Below, piece by piece: positions 24,891 through 39,684 of a stretch of 64,000 nucleotides of DNA (the stretch's first letter is position 1; each line of letters opens with the position of its first letter). A program made the translations under genes and the position numbers. This DNA comes from Pardosa pseudoannulata (Eukaryota > Arthropoda > Arachnida > Araneae > Lycosidae): contig CM063502.1 in assembly GCA_032207245.1 (NCBI GenBank), positions 73,304,809 to 73,368,808 on the forward strand, in the 5' to 3' direction. The notes under the pieces were generated by a model, which did no database searches, had not been told where the DNA came from, and was given only the letters and a program-made list of their open reading frames with translations.

Positions 24891-26520
24891 TATTATTTAG
24901 GGATTGTTTTACACTTACAATAATGAAATAATTCATTTATCCATTATTTTAATTATAGCTATTGTGTATTTACTCTAATAAAATAGTCTGTTATTCATAT
25001 TTATCACCTAAAATTAACCTATGCTATTTATAGTGACTCGTATTTTATGTTAAATATATAGAAAAATATTTTTAAATTAAGGTGCTCATTATTCGAGAGG
25101 CATTCACTATTGAATATTTGATTTTCATTATGAAATGTACATATACCTAAATGTATTTAGATATTCCCTTAAATTATCCTCATGATTGAGAAGTTTCAAA
25201 TCATTTTATAAGCATTTCCTAAGTTTAATACATATGTACTACAGTCTTCTAGTAAAACAAGTTTTTAGGAACTGTGTATAGGAAAAACTGTTTTTAAACA
25301 GAGGTGTCAGTTATTTGGATGTGTTTCATTAAATATGTTTTCAGACACTACAAATGTACTTGGAAAGCTTAGATTTTCCTTAAATCAGTGATACGAAGTA
25401 AAGTTATTTTCCTAAATCTTATACGTTTAAGGCAGATGTTGGTAGAATCTTAAAGCATAAGAAAGTTCTTTGGAACTGTGAACTTTTTAAGATTTTCCTT
25501 AAATAGAAATATGCTTTAATCTGGGGTTATCACAATGTAGTTTAAAAATCAGACTTTTTTAAAATAACTTTCATGAGTAAAATTCATGTATAAGAAATGT
25601 CTTCATTTTCATCATTAACCACATCTTAAAAAAGCGTATTCTATATAGCAATATCAATACTGAAATTTATACAAAAATTATTCTTCAATAGCGGTGTTTG
25701 TTAATCTGGGGCTGTCACTATGGAGTGTAACACTCAGATATTTTCTTTCTTTCGTAAATAAAATTTATGTATATTGCTACGTAGGGACTTAATTTGGAAC
25801 ATAATAACACACAAGAAGTAGAGCTAGTCTAAATCTAATTTATTAACTCAACTCAAAGAGCGAAGTACGATTGCAAGCTCTGCACAACTCTAAACTCTGT
25901 GACTGAAAGATCTTTGGCTTTTACAGCAGCAGGGAAAGTTCTAGAAATCTGTCTGGAAGAAATCTGTCGGTAGGTAATGAAAGTTTTACTGCTCAACGCA
26001 GAGAAATGACAAGTATTCCAGAATACTTTTCTGGTAAACTAAAGAAAGATCCAGAATATCCTGGAACACGAAATAAATCAGAATATGAATAAAGAAATTA
26101 AACTAATATTTACACGTATTTTAATTCCTATCGTCCTATTTAATTCCTATATGATCTGATTGACGAACTTGATTGCGAGACTAGTGTGATGACCATTCGG
26201 CTCTGGAGACCCTAATTTCTCTTTTCCGTCTGACAATATAAAATCTTCCTTTTTAGCATTACTCAAATCATTAAAGTTTAGCACATTTTATATAAAAATC
26301 TTACCAATGAAATTTATATAAAAGTATCTCTAACATAGATTTCCATTACTAGAAGGTGTTTCCTAATGAGATCATACTGTCCATTATTAATTTATACAAC
26401 ACACTCACTCTTATCTATAGATTTATCATATCAATGCGAGCAGTATTTAATGGTGCTATTTTATATTTACGATAATGAAATAAGTCACTCTTCTACTTAA
26501 TCATTTAAACTTATTCTAAC
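24891..26520. repeat. Degenerate ~200-bp tandem array interrupted by a solo LTR
   Basis: Related phrases recur about every 185-225 bp: AAGGTGCTCATTATTCGAG (25080), AGAGGTGTCAGTTATTTGG (25300), then GCTTTAATCTGGGG (25513) and GTTTGTTAATCTGGGG (25697). Resuming after the LTR comes GAAGGTGTTTCCTAATGAG (26352). Subtracting the LTR and its target duplication puts the last two ~200 bp apart, in step with the array. The units are old and strongly diverged. Confidence 0.45.
25775..26235 (-). mobile_element. Gypsy-like solo LTR with ATAT target duplication
   Basis: 461 bp. On the minus strand it reads TGTCAGACGG at the start and ACGTAGCA at the end, the TG...CA ends of an LTR. ATAT flanks both sides (25771-25774 and 26236-26239), a 4-bp duplication as made by Ty3/Gypsy integrases. 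On the minus strand an AATAAA signal lies about 65 bp before the 3' end, as expected for the R region. No gag/pol or primer-binding site adjoins it, so it is a recombined solo LTR. The (AT)-type duplication could occur by chance in this DNA; the end motifs and poly(A) signal support the call. Confidence 0.65.
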
Positions 26521-26535
26521 TCCCGAATGTAAAAT

Positions 26536-26590
26536 ATATAATGCCATGTGTATAAAGATCTTAATATATAATGTCATGTGTATAAAGAAA
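26536..26590. repeat. Short tandem duplication
   Basis: ATATATAATGCCATGTGTATAAAG is followed at once by a second copy with T for C (ATGTCATGTGTATAAAG), a ~36-bp duplication. Confidence 0.8.
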
Positions 26591-27277
26591 TTCTCCAATT
26601 TCTGCTCAAAAGTAAAATAATTGAGTCCATTATAATCTATATATTTATCATAGGCATTCTATATTACTTTCTAGGCTTCTGAGAATAAAACTAACTCATC
26701 TGGTAAGATTCACACTATTACATGAAAAAATACATTATTTATGTTAATAATCCAATATTAGTTGAGGAAATATAATAAGAATTGTTTATGTATATGCCAT
26801 GTAAGACATCATAATAGATACACATAACGTAGTAAATATGATACGGGTTTGTCATTGAGATAAAATATGTGTTTGTACTATTTTGGTAGACCATATATAA
26901 AAAAGATCTAATGGTGCATTGGAAAAGATATACATTTAAATATGTTATTACATTATGGCAATGTGAACAACATATACATTTTTTAATGCAAGAAAAAACA
27001 AAATCACTAAGCTAGTTAATATAAATATTTTGATTCTGAAATTTATCTTTAAAGGAAATAAATAAAACTTTCAAAAATTTATGTAATTCACATATACAAA
27101 AAAATATTAACAAATTGGGTGGATGTGTCTCGTTTATTTCTCTTTACTCTGATAAAAGAATGCATTTTTGACATCATTTCACAAACAGTAATTATATATC
27201 ATAAATTACAGTAATTAATCTATACATAATGGTTACCAAAAATACATTTGTAATTCATTTATTTCTTAAGATACATA

Positions 27278-27278
<1 letters not shown>
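26591..27278. other. AT-rich DNA, nothing recognised
   Basis: No gene or repeat end seen. Confidence 0.4.
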
Positions 27279-27362
<84 letters not shown>

Positions 27363-27372
27363 ATATATATAC
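27279..27372. repeat. Compound (TA)n(TG)n(TA)n microsatellite
   Basis: TA units, then about ten TG units, then TA units again. Confidence 0.95.
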
Positions 27373-28924
27373 ATAGTATTCAAAAAATATACACTTGTAA
27401 CTCGTTTATGTAATCTTCCAAATATATATTTGAGAATTTATTTCTTTAAAATATTTCATGAAATATATTTCTAAATCATGTAGAAATTAATCACGTTTAA
27501 AAAAGAGTTCATCTTTATTACAGAGTAGTTAAATATATAAAACACGTAGCTGTATTTCTAGAGCATTGAATGTTTCATCTTCTTCCTACAAATAATTATA
27601 TCTGAGAAAATTTTAGCATAATAGTATTTCATAGAAGATGTAATTAAATATATATGATCTGTAAGGTTTTCATGCATGAGATAAAAAGATGCATAAAGAT
27701 TTAAAAAAAAATTTTTTTTCAAGTCCCATCTTTCTCTAGATTTTTATCAAAACTAAAAGTTTACAAACATAGTAGATATCCTTTCTAAAAATCAAAATAT
27801 TCGTAAAATCTGTTAAAGCCCTTGTATTTTTTAATTTAAGAATACAGTATATTTTGATAGTTACATACAGTTTAATAAAACCTTTGAATAATCGACTTGT
27901 ACAAAATTTGGAAATGCCTTAGAATATACCACGAATGTGAAAAGTTGTTTGTAACATTATAAAAAAATAAAAAGGTAAAAATTTGAGTTTTATATAAATT
28001 ACTAAGATTAAAAAAAATTCTAAAAAATAATTTAAAACACCATTTTTAATTCTAAAGGAATAAATAAAAATTCTATCTAAAAATACTTCCAATAAAAATT
28101 TAAAATTGCACTTTTTAAGGAAAATAATAGTTTATAAATAATAATAATTTATAAAATTTATCGCTTTTTATAAATTTTTATGTTTTTTAAAATGGGTTAA
28201 TACTTGCAAGAAAAACAATTAATTCTGTTTTAATAATTATATTCTTCTAACGCTGAAATATCGAGATGTTTCTAAACTTGGAGATCTAACCTTTCAAGAA
28301 GTTCATTCCTTAAGTGTATTGATAAAATTGACTGCAAATTAAGGGACTCAGTGGTAAACTCAGTGGTAAAGGCACTGAGGCGAACTTTTCTAATTAGACA
28401 GTCCCAAATATCCAAAGCAACTGAGGTGAACTGAAAAATAATCATTTGAAAAATATGAACTTCTTTCCTTCGTTCCTACAAAATTCCCTACAATTCCTTT
28501 AAAAAGTCCTGCACAGTATAAATCATGTACTTTAGGGAAGATATTTTAAAGAAACTCCTTAGAGGATCGTCAAGAAATTAAAAAACAAACTGGTTATGTT
28601 TTATAAAACCCTGTAAAAACGAATGTCTGGAAAACGTTTAAAATTTAGTACATCATTAAGAAGTCTCTTGTAATTATCTACATTTGCTTTCATAAGGATA
28701 GCAAGAACACTAGAGGAAAAATTAAACTTTTATGTAAACAATCCCAAATTTTCTCTAATGTTTTGTTTATAATTAGCGGATTTCTCAGTATAAAAAATAT
28801 ACTATTCTGAGGAACCATGATAAATGACATTGTGCCCCTACATACAATTTGTTCTGACTGCAGAAAAGCATTGATATTGCTGCTTGGAAAACGCTGCATG
28901 TGTTTGTGTGTGTATATACATATT
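27373..28924. other. AT-rich DNA with one tRNA A-box-like spot
   Basis: At 28348-28385 ACTCAGTGGTAAA is tandemly duplicated and lies between GGGACT and AGTCCC (28400-28410), which could pair. It resembles a tRNA D-arm region but no B box follows. The remainder is unremarkable. Confidence 0.35.
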
Positions 28925-29272
28925 TGACACGGACGAGTGGTTTAAAGCATGGAAGACACATTTTATTCCATATATAAAAACTTCTTTATTGCAATTTTCT
29001 GTCCATGGCTAGGCCATTTAGATATCCTTCGTTCTCATATTTTGCCACGACTAGCATGGAGGATACTATCATCCTGTGTTCCAGCTCAAAACTGTCCCTT
29101 TTTTCGTTGCTGCCTAAGCAAAATTAATATATCTACTTCCACGTCAGCTTTTTTTACTCTGTATAGTTTAGCTCGAGGATGTGTCTTTCTCCTGTTACGT
29201 TATCGTTAATGAGTTCTAACTATATTTAATTATAACTCGCTTAATTCTAAACCCCCATTCTTAAACCCGACA
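28925..29272 (-). mobile_element. Solo-LTR-like repeat, copy B
   Basis: Partner of 9855-10187. On the minus strand it begins TGTCGGGTTTAAGAATG and ends CCGTGTCA, with AATAAA signals about 50-60 bp before the end. It retains the ~26 bp (CGGACGAGTGGTTTAAAGC region) missing from copy A, so copy B is closer to full length. Flanks are TATT on the left and TATA on the right, so a target duplication is uncertain. It too is bordered by TA/TG simple repeat. Confidence 0.5.
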
Positions 29273-31398
29273 TATATATATATACAAAATACTATACTAT
29301 ATTTGGATTTACGATACTCCTTTTTTTACCTCCTTTTAGGCTACAATGGTTTTAAGCCTTATTCTATCGACGATTACTTTCAAAAGTTTCAAGTTATGTT
29401 TTGGGTATTTTTGCAAAAGTTGATGTATACATTTAGCTCAAAAAGTATGAACTTTCTATTTTTATTGTATTCATGATTGAACTCTGAATATTATCTTGGT
29501 CAATTTGCTCATATTTCATTAAATATTTATTACTATTTTTAATTCTTATTGGAACATATTCAGTACGATGTCTTTTGTCATGCTTTCTGAAGATAACATT
29601 CATTTATGATTGAGGACTCGGTACGTTTTCAGCAAAACACTTGATAAAATGAACACAAGTTAATACAAGAGGCCTCCTAATCGTGTGCTAAATTTTCAGC
29701 GATTTTAAAACCTTCGTTTGTGTAGGGTTATGCAAAACATATTCATAGTTTGTTCAGTATCTTGACAGTCTCCTATGAAGTTTCAGGAAAACATTTTGAA
29801 GAAATATATGACTTCTAACACGTTTTTTAAATGTCCAAGGTTACACGATAATTCCTCTTGAATTTTATTTTATTTAACAAACAAATAGATATTTAACAAA
29901 ATTTCTAAACTCACAATTGACCGGACACCATTGGGCATTTAGTGCATTATTGTTTCATACTATGATGTCACCACCACCATCAAAATCGTTCTTTTGATCC
30001 AAAAAACCTCTGATGGGAAAAAATCATTATTGTATTCACATGCCATTAAATGGATTTACCTTAAAATCATGTAGCTATAATAAAATATTGTAACCAAAAT
30101 TTTTTCCACTATATCCTAACTCTCTCCTTTCCAGTTGTTTTAAATAGCACATTAATGATACATCCAGCAGAAAACCTTGTAAAGAAAGAGATATTTGAAT
30201 GATTGATGCATGCACAATTATCATTCCAAAAAACGATGAATGAGAAAAATCATAACAATAGTCCTAAATTAACGGATCATACGGTCATAGCAGGAAAATG
30301 AAGAATGGGGAGACCACAAATCAAAGTTTATTTGTATACACTAAGTAAAAACAATAAGATTAATATACGCAATTTTTGATATATCCTATAACTCAATAGT
30401 TTAAAGGACAAGTATAGAGTTTAACAAATAGTTCAATCCTGATGTTAGATATAATAACTTATTTGAATATATATCTGGTACACTTAATAAAGTTTCTGCA
30501 ACTAAATTCAGTTATTCTAATAGTAAAGCAGAAAAGGCAAATTGCATTTCCTTGTTTACTAATTAAAGTAAAAATGTAATGTATTATTATTGTTAGTAAT
30601 TAATGGACGTGAAAAGGTATAATAATTTGTGATTCAAAAAGGAACTTATTTGAAGTGCAATTGCAATGTTAATATCTCTCCTTTGTCTTGTAGAATTTTC
30701 CTTTTTCTATTTCATGGCAGGGGATAAAATGCGTAAGTGTATTCAATTTGGCTGATTCTTTATCGTATATTGTTGAACAGAAACTGTTCTTAACAAGATT
30801 AATTACCCTATAGCTTATTTCCTTCATAAATGAAATGTTATTTGAAGGAAAACTTCACTTTCTTTAATTTATGGTTGAAGGTTGTATTTCGCGGGTGTAT
30901 AGCAATACTATAAAGCAAAGCATTCTATTTAAATATATTTCATAAATAAACATTTTTTATTAAAATTTCTTATTTTGTCTGTAAAAATAAATAACATATA
31001 GAATACAATTAATGACAATTAAAGCAGCAGTAATTTTTCTTTTGGGTAAAAAATAATTTTGAAACAAATGTTTTTGGAGAAATATATACATGTTTAAGTG
31101 TTAAATGACAGAAGCTCATTGACACAATGTATTTTCAAATCTTGACAAAAATGTATTGTTAAAATTTGTACTTGAAAGATACGTATTATAATTTTTTATA
31201 TAGTAATTGTTAAAGAAATATAAGTATTACCTATGTACACTATTTTTTAATCTATTATCTGCTTTAGAAAACTATCTCATATTTGAATAAAATATTTTAC
31301 ATTTAACTTTGAGTAACGATTTACTTCCCCTTTTATTGTGACAATAATATTTTTTAATCTAACAATGTAAATTATAATGTACAGTGTTTAGTTCAGAT

Positions 31399-31402
<4 letters not shown>
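29273..31402. other. AT-rich DNA, nothing recognised
   Basis: No legible coding sequence or element end was found on either strand. Confidence 0.4.

Positions 31403-31462
<60 letters not shown>
31403..31462. repeat. (TA)n microsatellite
   Basis: About 30 TA units. Confidence 0.95.
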
Positions 31463-31465
<3 letters not shown>

Positions 31466-31752
31466 CGGACATATCGTTTAGTTCTCCCAAACTGTTATAT
31501 TCCAACAGTTATATTTTTCATTAATTTATTATGGTAAAAAATGTACTTTTTCCCATTTTCTACTATCATTTATTTTTTCCAAAACTATATAGTTTATATC
31601 TCTATTCGGTCAAAAGTTATGTTTTCCAGTACAATGCTACAGAAGGTTAAAAGAATAAAAAACTTCTTAAGCAGGAAAATGTTTTATAAGTAAAATTGAC
31701 TAAATTATATAAAGGAATAAAATTGGGACTAAAAAGTAATGTCTTGAGTGGA

Positions 31753-31856
<104 letters not shown>

Positions 31857-31999
31857 GAAGAGCTGTTACATTATTACCACTTTCTATTTATAACAATGCT
31901 CTAACCCAGGAACAAAACCATTGCTCGTGTGTAGCTGATGTTGAAATATAAAAAGCTGCTATGAATTGTCTTTCAAAATATAGCACGAGTAGCTATATA

Positions 32000-32125
32000 A
32001 TGAGAAAAGCAGCTGATCTGTCGGAGTTCGATAAAGGTTAAATCGTTATGGCTCCGAGAATGGTAATATCAATATCAGAAACAACGCGTTTAGTGGGCTA
32101 TTCAAGTGCAGAAAAATATATATGA
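32000..32125 (+). pseudogene. Tc1/mariner transposase N-terminal fragment
   Basis: The frame from ATG 32000 reads MRKAADLSEFDKG, a stop, then IVMAPRMVISISETTRLVGYSS. This matches the first helix-turn-helix of Tc1-like transposases (DLS.FD.G.IV.AR....SISETA.L.G.S). No catalytic domain follows; after about 40 residues the reading ends at a stop and decays into AT-rich DNA and a TA tract (32180-32201). A short 5' relic. Confidence 0.65.
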
Positions 32126-32179
32126 AAGAATTGACAAGGGGAAAATCAGAATTTTAGCTATTTTATGTTTAATAATTTT

Positions 32180-32235
32180 GATATATATATATATATATAT
32201 GTGTGTGTAATAGGTGTTTTTTACACACACACACA
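32180..32235. repeat. (TA)n(TG)n ... (CA)n inverted simple repeat
   Basis: TA and TG units are followed after about 20 bp by ACACACACACAC. The TG and CA runs can pair as a hairpin. Confidence 0.8.
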
Positions 32236-32383
32236 ATTAGAATTATATCCAAGTATGATAAAGAACAGTCGTTAGACCGTGAAAGAAAGCAGCAAAATTT
32301 AAAAATACAGTGTTTAATCAGTCAATCCGTCCATGGCTATATCCTGCCGAAACTTTCTACATTCTCTTATATACTGTCGTGTG

Positions 32384-32566
32384 GCCGAACGATGGCCGAT
32401 TGGTTTAGGGTGCTGGCCTTCGGAACCGGAGTTCGTGGGTTCGAATCCCATAGTGGCATGGATGTTCGTAGCCGTTCGGAATCGGCTTTAAGCTGTAGGT
32501 CCCGGTCTCATTAGCCCTCGTGTTGCAAAAAGTAGACCGTAGCACTCCAAAACCAAACCAAACCAA
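32384..32566 (+). mobile_element. tRNA-derived SINE, copy 1, with perfect target duplication
   Basis: 183 bp. The tRNA-like head has an A-box region (TGGCCGATTGGTTTAGG) and a perfect B box GGTTCGAATCC at 32438-32448. A body (GGCTTTAAGCTGTAGGTCCC..CATTAGCCCTCGTG) follows, with a tail of CCAAAC repeats. An 11-bp direct repeat ACTGTCGTGTG flanks it (32373-32383 and 32567-32577), the hallmark of LINE-mediated target-primed insertion. It is close to 49892-50073. Pol III transcription of the intact A and B boxes is plausible. Confidence 0.9.
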
Positions 32567-32577
32567 ACTGTCGTGTG

Positions 32578-35500
32578 ACATACTATGTAATGATTCTAAT
32601 AACTGAAACTAAGTTATGTAAAGTAATTATATGAAACTAGTTAGGCTAAGGAGATATCACGTCAGTGTTATTCTAGGTACCAAAGTCTAACAGATTTAAA
32701 ACAAAATAAAAACTTTTTCAAAGTTTGTCATTTTAAGTATAAAACCACCAGACATTTATTTTATGAAATAATTAGAATTATATTGGGTATTTTAATCATT
32801 ATTACACACACGCACCTGTATACAAGAGTTTTTTTAAGTTTATGTGTATGTATACATAAAAATGAATTTAAATGCATATTTAAAGGTATAGGTAGATACA
32901 TACACACTGTCTAAAGATTAATTATTATTTTACTGACCTAGAGAACTGGTATCTTTCTCAATTTTTAAGTGACATTTGAGAAAAACAACAAAATAAGACA
33001 ATAAAAAGAAACGTTTATTAGTTTGGTTAAAATTTTTTCTATACAAAAAGGTGTAAAATTTATTATTTATGAATTGTTTATTTCCATTATTAAGTATGGA
33101 AAGTTATTTCGACAATAAAATATTTTCAACGCGCTTTAATATAACAAACTGTCGAATTCCATACGTTTCATGTAATTAGTACATTCAGTTTGAATTTAGA
33201 TTGTTACAAACAAAACTGCTTATATCTATTTAACAATAATTGTAAATCTCATTCTGAATCTATGTTAATATGCTTTGTATTCAAAGAAAAGTCAGTGTCG
33301 TGTTCATTGTATTATAGTAATATGTTATCGTTGAAATTGCAGTTCGATTTGGCGAGAAATATTGTTCCCAAACGTATATAGAAATTGTACATATTGTTGA
33401 TACTCTGACTATCAAATACTTATTGGAGGAAAGAAACGTTTTCTGAGACATACACAAACATATGTAAACATATGCATCCAAGCTTTTAATGAGTTGTGTA
33501 ATAATGTCTATTACTTAATACACTATGAACTTGTTTTAAATGATTGAGTATAGTAGAAATCATTTAATTTAACCCACAGGAAAAAGAATGGTCTTTTGTT
33601 TTAAAGAATTTGTTTTGTTAAAAATGATATTTTGTTTTTTAACTAGTTTCTGTATTTAAAAACTGCCGAAGAATTTTAAATATTTGTTACTGCAATGTTA
33701 TCAAGTAAACTATTTTAAAAATATCAGATTCATTGTTAATTTAAAATGAAAAAAAAAGTTTTAATTTGTGGTACGGACAGAGAAGAGCAATACATGTAAA
33801 TCAGAATTATTTTATAAAGATCATTGGATAAGTATCCATGATTAATTTTAAGTTCAACTTTATGTAGAAAAAAAAGTATTATTATGTAAAATAAATATTT
33901 TAAATATTGAAAAAACACAGGATTTCTAAAACTGATAGTAGTATTTTCATTATTTATAAATGATTGAGTCTTTTATCTTCTTAGACTTTTAGTAAACAAA
34001 TTTTCTTGCTAAAACATCAACGTAAAACGTTTCAATAAATGCCTTGAAGAATTAAATAATCTAATTTAATATTAGAATGATTTTGAGAAGTACAGTCAAA
34101 ATTTAAGAGAATTTACTAGACGAAAAACAAATTTTAAAGTACATTTTAAACGGGGGTAAAAATCTATAATACCAAATACAAACTCTAATTATAAACTCCA
34201 GCTGCTTATTTATTTGAACACACCGGTATACTTCTCAGTCTGTCTGTAGATCATTCAGCTATGTCTAGTCAGTGTCTAATTTTATGAAAACAACTTCTCT
34301 AAATTGAATTCTTCAATTGCTCTCGATGATGTGATAAATCATTACACAACGCCAGCTTCAGTTGATGCATTCGTGTTTTATACAAATCTCCAAAAATTTC
34401 TTCTATATTCGACTCATTGATACAACAGCACTTACGTAGCTTGATTTTTATAATTTTTACAGTGTCTTCATAAGTAAAAATTATTCATTTGTGAGTTTTG
34501 ATGACATTTATTAACACCATAACTATTTTTATGTATCCGAGAACCATTGGTGGGCTATTTAGATTTATAATAAAATCCTATAAATATATCCCCATATAAA
34601 TTTCCAGTAAGATCCGACATTTAATTTTGCTTTACACAGTCACTCTTAATTACAGATAATTTTATTATCAAACCTTAAACAGAATGAAAACTCTTTTTAA
34701 TTAATTTATCCTATTGCAAATTTTTGTGTTGTGCCATTCTTTATTCCATTAATAACCACCTTCCTAATTTAAGGACAATTAATAAAATTGTATGCAGATT
34801 TTTTGTTTTCTTAGAAAGATTTTCATTTTTTATTGAAGATAATACCTGTCCTTATAAGCAATCAACAAATTTTCATGTCCTTCCTATAACTCAATTTTTT
34901 TGTTTGATATTTTACAGATTTTTTTAACAGGTAGATTCACTGAAATTATGTCAAATGTTATCTGTTATAACGCTGTCTTTTAGAGTACTGTCTTTACATA
35001 TGAGAGCAAATAAATGTCCTCGATCTAAATTTGATTTTTTATAAATTATATCCTAAGGTTATTAAATTTGCAGTTTGTTAAAAAAGAGTAATCGAATATT
35101 GACAAGATATAATTTTAAAAATTCAAGGAGTTTCATATTTTTAAAATTATTTGTTTGAGCTAGTTATTTTTTATTTTAAAGGTGTAACTCACAAAAAATA
35201 AGTACCAATGAATTTAGAGTAATATCTAGAATCTGTAATATTTTTAGCTACCGTTTGTTCAAAAAAAGAGATTTAAAACTGGATTGAACGTATATTATAA
35301 ATGTCATATTTATGAAATATATATAGTGTGTAAACACTCTCGCAGTATAAACTGTTTATAAAACTTTCGTCAATCACAAAAATTGAAAACAAATACATTG
35401 AATTCATATATTCATATATTTCATTTTTTCTAATTTAGAATCCTATAATATTCCTTACTTATTTTCAAAACATATTCAAAACTTATTCTTTAGAAAAATT

Positions 35501-36660
35501 TATTTGCAGATTCTAAATATAGTATAATAGTATATTCTGCAAAATTCTAAATATAATTACAGTATGATATATTTAGAAATTTGAAGTAGTATCTTTCGTA
35601 AAAATAAAACTATTTCTTAAAATATAATTCTAAAAATTGCTCCTTGTAAATTGTAACTAAGATTAGAAAATACGAGAATTGGATTCTGCTATCAATTGAA
35701 AAATTAATTACACATCTAGCCTTATGAAACTAGATATGTAGTGTTTCATCCTTTGTCTTGAACAGCAATTGATTCACAATGTGAAAAAATTACATTGTAT
35801 CTATCCTAGAGTGTTATCGAAAAATGCAAACAAATATCGGTATATCCACAAAATTCATGGATCAATATTCCACTTGGGAATTGAAAGTGATTGAATATAT
35901 TAAATAAGATTTGTTTCTTGTGCGAGCGAAAAAAAGGTATTACACTTGCACAGTTCTTGTTGCATATAATGAGAGGAAGGTATTTCCCTATCACTGCAGC
36001 TGTAGTCGTTGTACTATTAGATGTATTTTTAAAATGTGTTTAAGGATACAGAACGTTTTTACTGATATATACGCTCAAAATATTTTAAATCAATTTGAGA
36101 TTTTAAATAAAACAGGTAATGAATATATAAATCTAAATTTGTTGTTTTACATGGAAAACATGTTTGTGCTTAAAACATAAATACATATATTAAAAAATTC
36201 AACACGCATTTGTAAATAAATGATTTAATGCATTCCTTTTTTATTGACTTCTAATTATTTTGGATTATTGTGAACACAAAATCTCAAAAACATATATGAT
36301 CAACATTGTTTTATTTTAGGCACGTTTTTATTTAATAAAGAGAAATCTAATCTTAAAATTCCTCATTTTAGTATTAAATAATAGAAAATAAACTATTTAA
36401 ATGAAAATGTATTTAATAGTATCTATAAAACGAAAGAAAAGAGTTCAATTTTGTTCATTAATGTTCAATAATTGGGTTATATGTTCTATATTATTCTAAT
36501 ATTATTCAGTAGGCAGAGCATTAACGCTGTATCTAATATATATTTGTAGTAAAATGTGTGCAAGTTTAAAATAAAGCTGTTTAAGTAAATAGCCCTCTAA
36601 AATTACAATATCGTTTTTACAACATTAATTTTGATTTTACAAAAATTAGTTGATATTTTG
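32578..36660. other. AT-rich DNA, nothing recognised
   Basis: About 4 kb with only short, motif-free reading frames and no element ends that I can identify. Confidence 0.4.
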
Positions 36661-36670
36661 TATCCGAAAT

Positions 36671-36700
36671 ATACACTATATTGCCAAAAATGACGGGGAA
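36671..36700 (+). repeat. Isolated Tc1-type terminal repeat motif
   Basis: TACACTATATTGCCAAAAATG closely resembles the start of many Tc1-like TIRs. I found neither a transposase nor a matching inverted end nearby, so it may be a relic or chance. Confidence 0.3.
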
Positions 36701-38702
36701 CTTCTGGTTTTAAATTTTTTGTGACTTATTATGAAGCTTTAGACTTAAAGAAGCATGCTAGATAGTATATATCCAAGAGGCTTTTACTCCGAAGGCAAAT
36801 AAGGGAAAAGACTCATAATGTTAGAAATTATTAGCTTTGGGAACTCCTTGTAAAAGTTAATGCTTGAGATATACTTAAGCTCTAGAACCGGTAATTACAA
36901 TTTATAAGGGTTTGAGTGTCACATTGAAACCTTATACATATTTGCGAGCCGTAATTTCATAAATGGATAATTTTCCTAAAATTCTACAAATAGGACAAAG
37001 GGAACTATCATGATATAATATTCATAGTTTAATTAAAAAGAAAGTTTTAGTCATTTATTTTTTTTAAGTATTTAGAGACTCATGTATTATAAAACACAAG
37101 TCTTGAGCCCATGTGTATTTGTATATTGTAAATGTAAAACTATATATAACAAAGTAGAAAATCAATATAGAAAAATAGCTTTTGAAAGGTTATGGAAAAT
37201 AATTAGAGTTCTTAAGGGATGTAAATACAAAAGTAAAATTAAAACTTTATAAATAGCTGTTATAACACAAAAAATTGAACTTTAAAAAAATCACTAAAGA
37301 ATGTCAGTTATTTTTATTAATTATTCACAGATGACAAGAAAAAAAAAGTACCTAAAAATGAACTAAAATTGATCATTTAATTTAAATAAAAAATAAGAAA
37401 AATAATTTCGAAGGAGTACTTTGCATGGCCACCTGCATCTACAAATGAACTGATGTCCAACCCCAGTTCTGTTAATTCTAATCTCAGAAGAAAAAAAAAA
37501 AAAAAAAGACTTTCCATGTCGATATCTGTACTGCTGATTTTTAATGAACTTCAACGAAGAAAATTCTACGAAACTACGAAATATAGTTTTATATTTTATT
37601 TATTTATTTTACAAAAAGCTTTCGTGGGTCACTAGTTTAAAATCCCTTCTGTAGCATAGGATTATTAGCTACTCTTAATTAACTAAAGAAATTCATGAGA
37701 AAAGTTCACGTGTTTTCACTAAGATAGAGATGCCTAATTAATAAAGTTTTACTTGTATAATATCTAGTGTTTCCTACTTAATATAATGCTATTTCCAGGA
37801 AACTTCAGAAACTAGAGTATTCGTCAAACACTGCTATTGAAATATAAATATATTAAATGTTTGATGTTGTATGAATTATTTTATATAAACATAAAGTACT
37901 TTCCTTAAGGGGGGTTTGTATTATGTGTGTATCATACCTCTTTGTAGCAATTGGACTGCTTCAGTGTTAGGAAACTCAAAGAGCTGCTAAAAGTGTAATA
38001 AAAAATGTGCTACTTCTAACAGTTATTTAATTTATACTTCAATTAAGATAATGTGACGAAAGTTTATTATCATTTGGATACTTTCCTGAGGTTACCATTA
38101 AAATTGCTTTGCTTCATTAAATCATGTAATCTTTAATATCTTGAAAGTTATTCATATAAAATTTTTATATATTTTCTATATATATCAGGTTGTCGAATAA
38201 TAAAATGTAAAATATTTATCATTGGTGCTTACGAAGGGAACATTAACTAGTAAAATGTCCATACATACTCATATGTATTTAATATTTTTCATAATTCGTA
38301 ATTCTGTATCTTGACACATTGTATTTACTCGTATCACGGCAAAATATTTAAGGTTTTAAAAATGCCTACAGAATTTAACATCAAAATTTTTAACAAACAA
38401 GGTCGAGAATGAGGGTAGAAAAATAAGAAAAGTAATACACCTTGAATTTTGTTGAAATTTCTTAAAAGGTAAATAAAAACCAATAAGCGGATTATTTTTA
38501 TTTTAAAATAAGAAACTGAATAAAACACGTTTTGGGGATATGAAAGAGATCTCTAGATTCCAGATTTTAATCGATTATGAAGTTATATACGTCTAGACTG
38601 ACTTTTTCTGTAATAAAAAATATTTCGTGTTTGTGATTGAAATTTACCCCTTTGAAGATCACTTATCCTTAGAAGGAAAATATTATTTACCTTATATATA
38701 AT
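36701..38702. other. AT-rich DNA, nothing recognised
   Basis: No gene seen. A run of about 17 A lies at 37491-37507. Confidence 0.4.
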
Positions 38703-38706
38703 GTAT

Positions 38707-38803
<97 letters not shown>

Positions 38804-38819
38804 CATACATATATATGTG
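38703..38819. repeat. (TA)n microsatellite left of the long-TIR MITE
   Basis: TA units with a few CATA interruptions run up to the MITE boundary at 38822. Confidence 0.95.
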
Positions 38820-38821
38820 TA

Positions 38822-39678
<857 letters not shown>

Positions 39679-39684
<6 letters not shown>

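Noticed and set aside
32203..32514. 103-residue frame (and 49740-50021) ending in VRSRSESALS-type sequence
   Set aside because: Both overlap the SINE copies and share sequence only through them.
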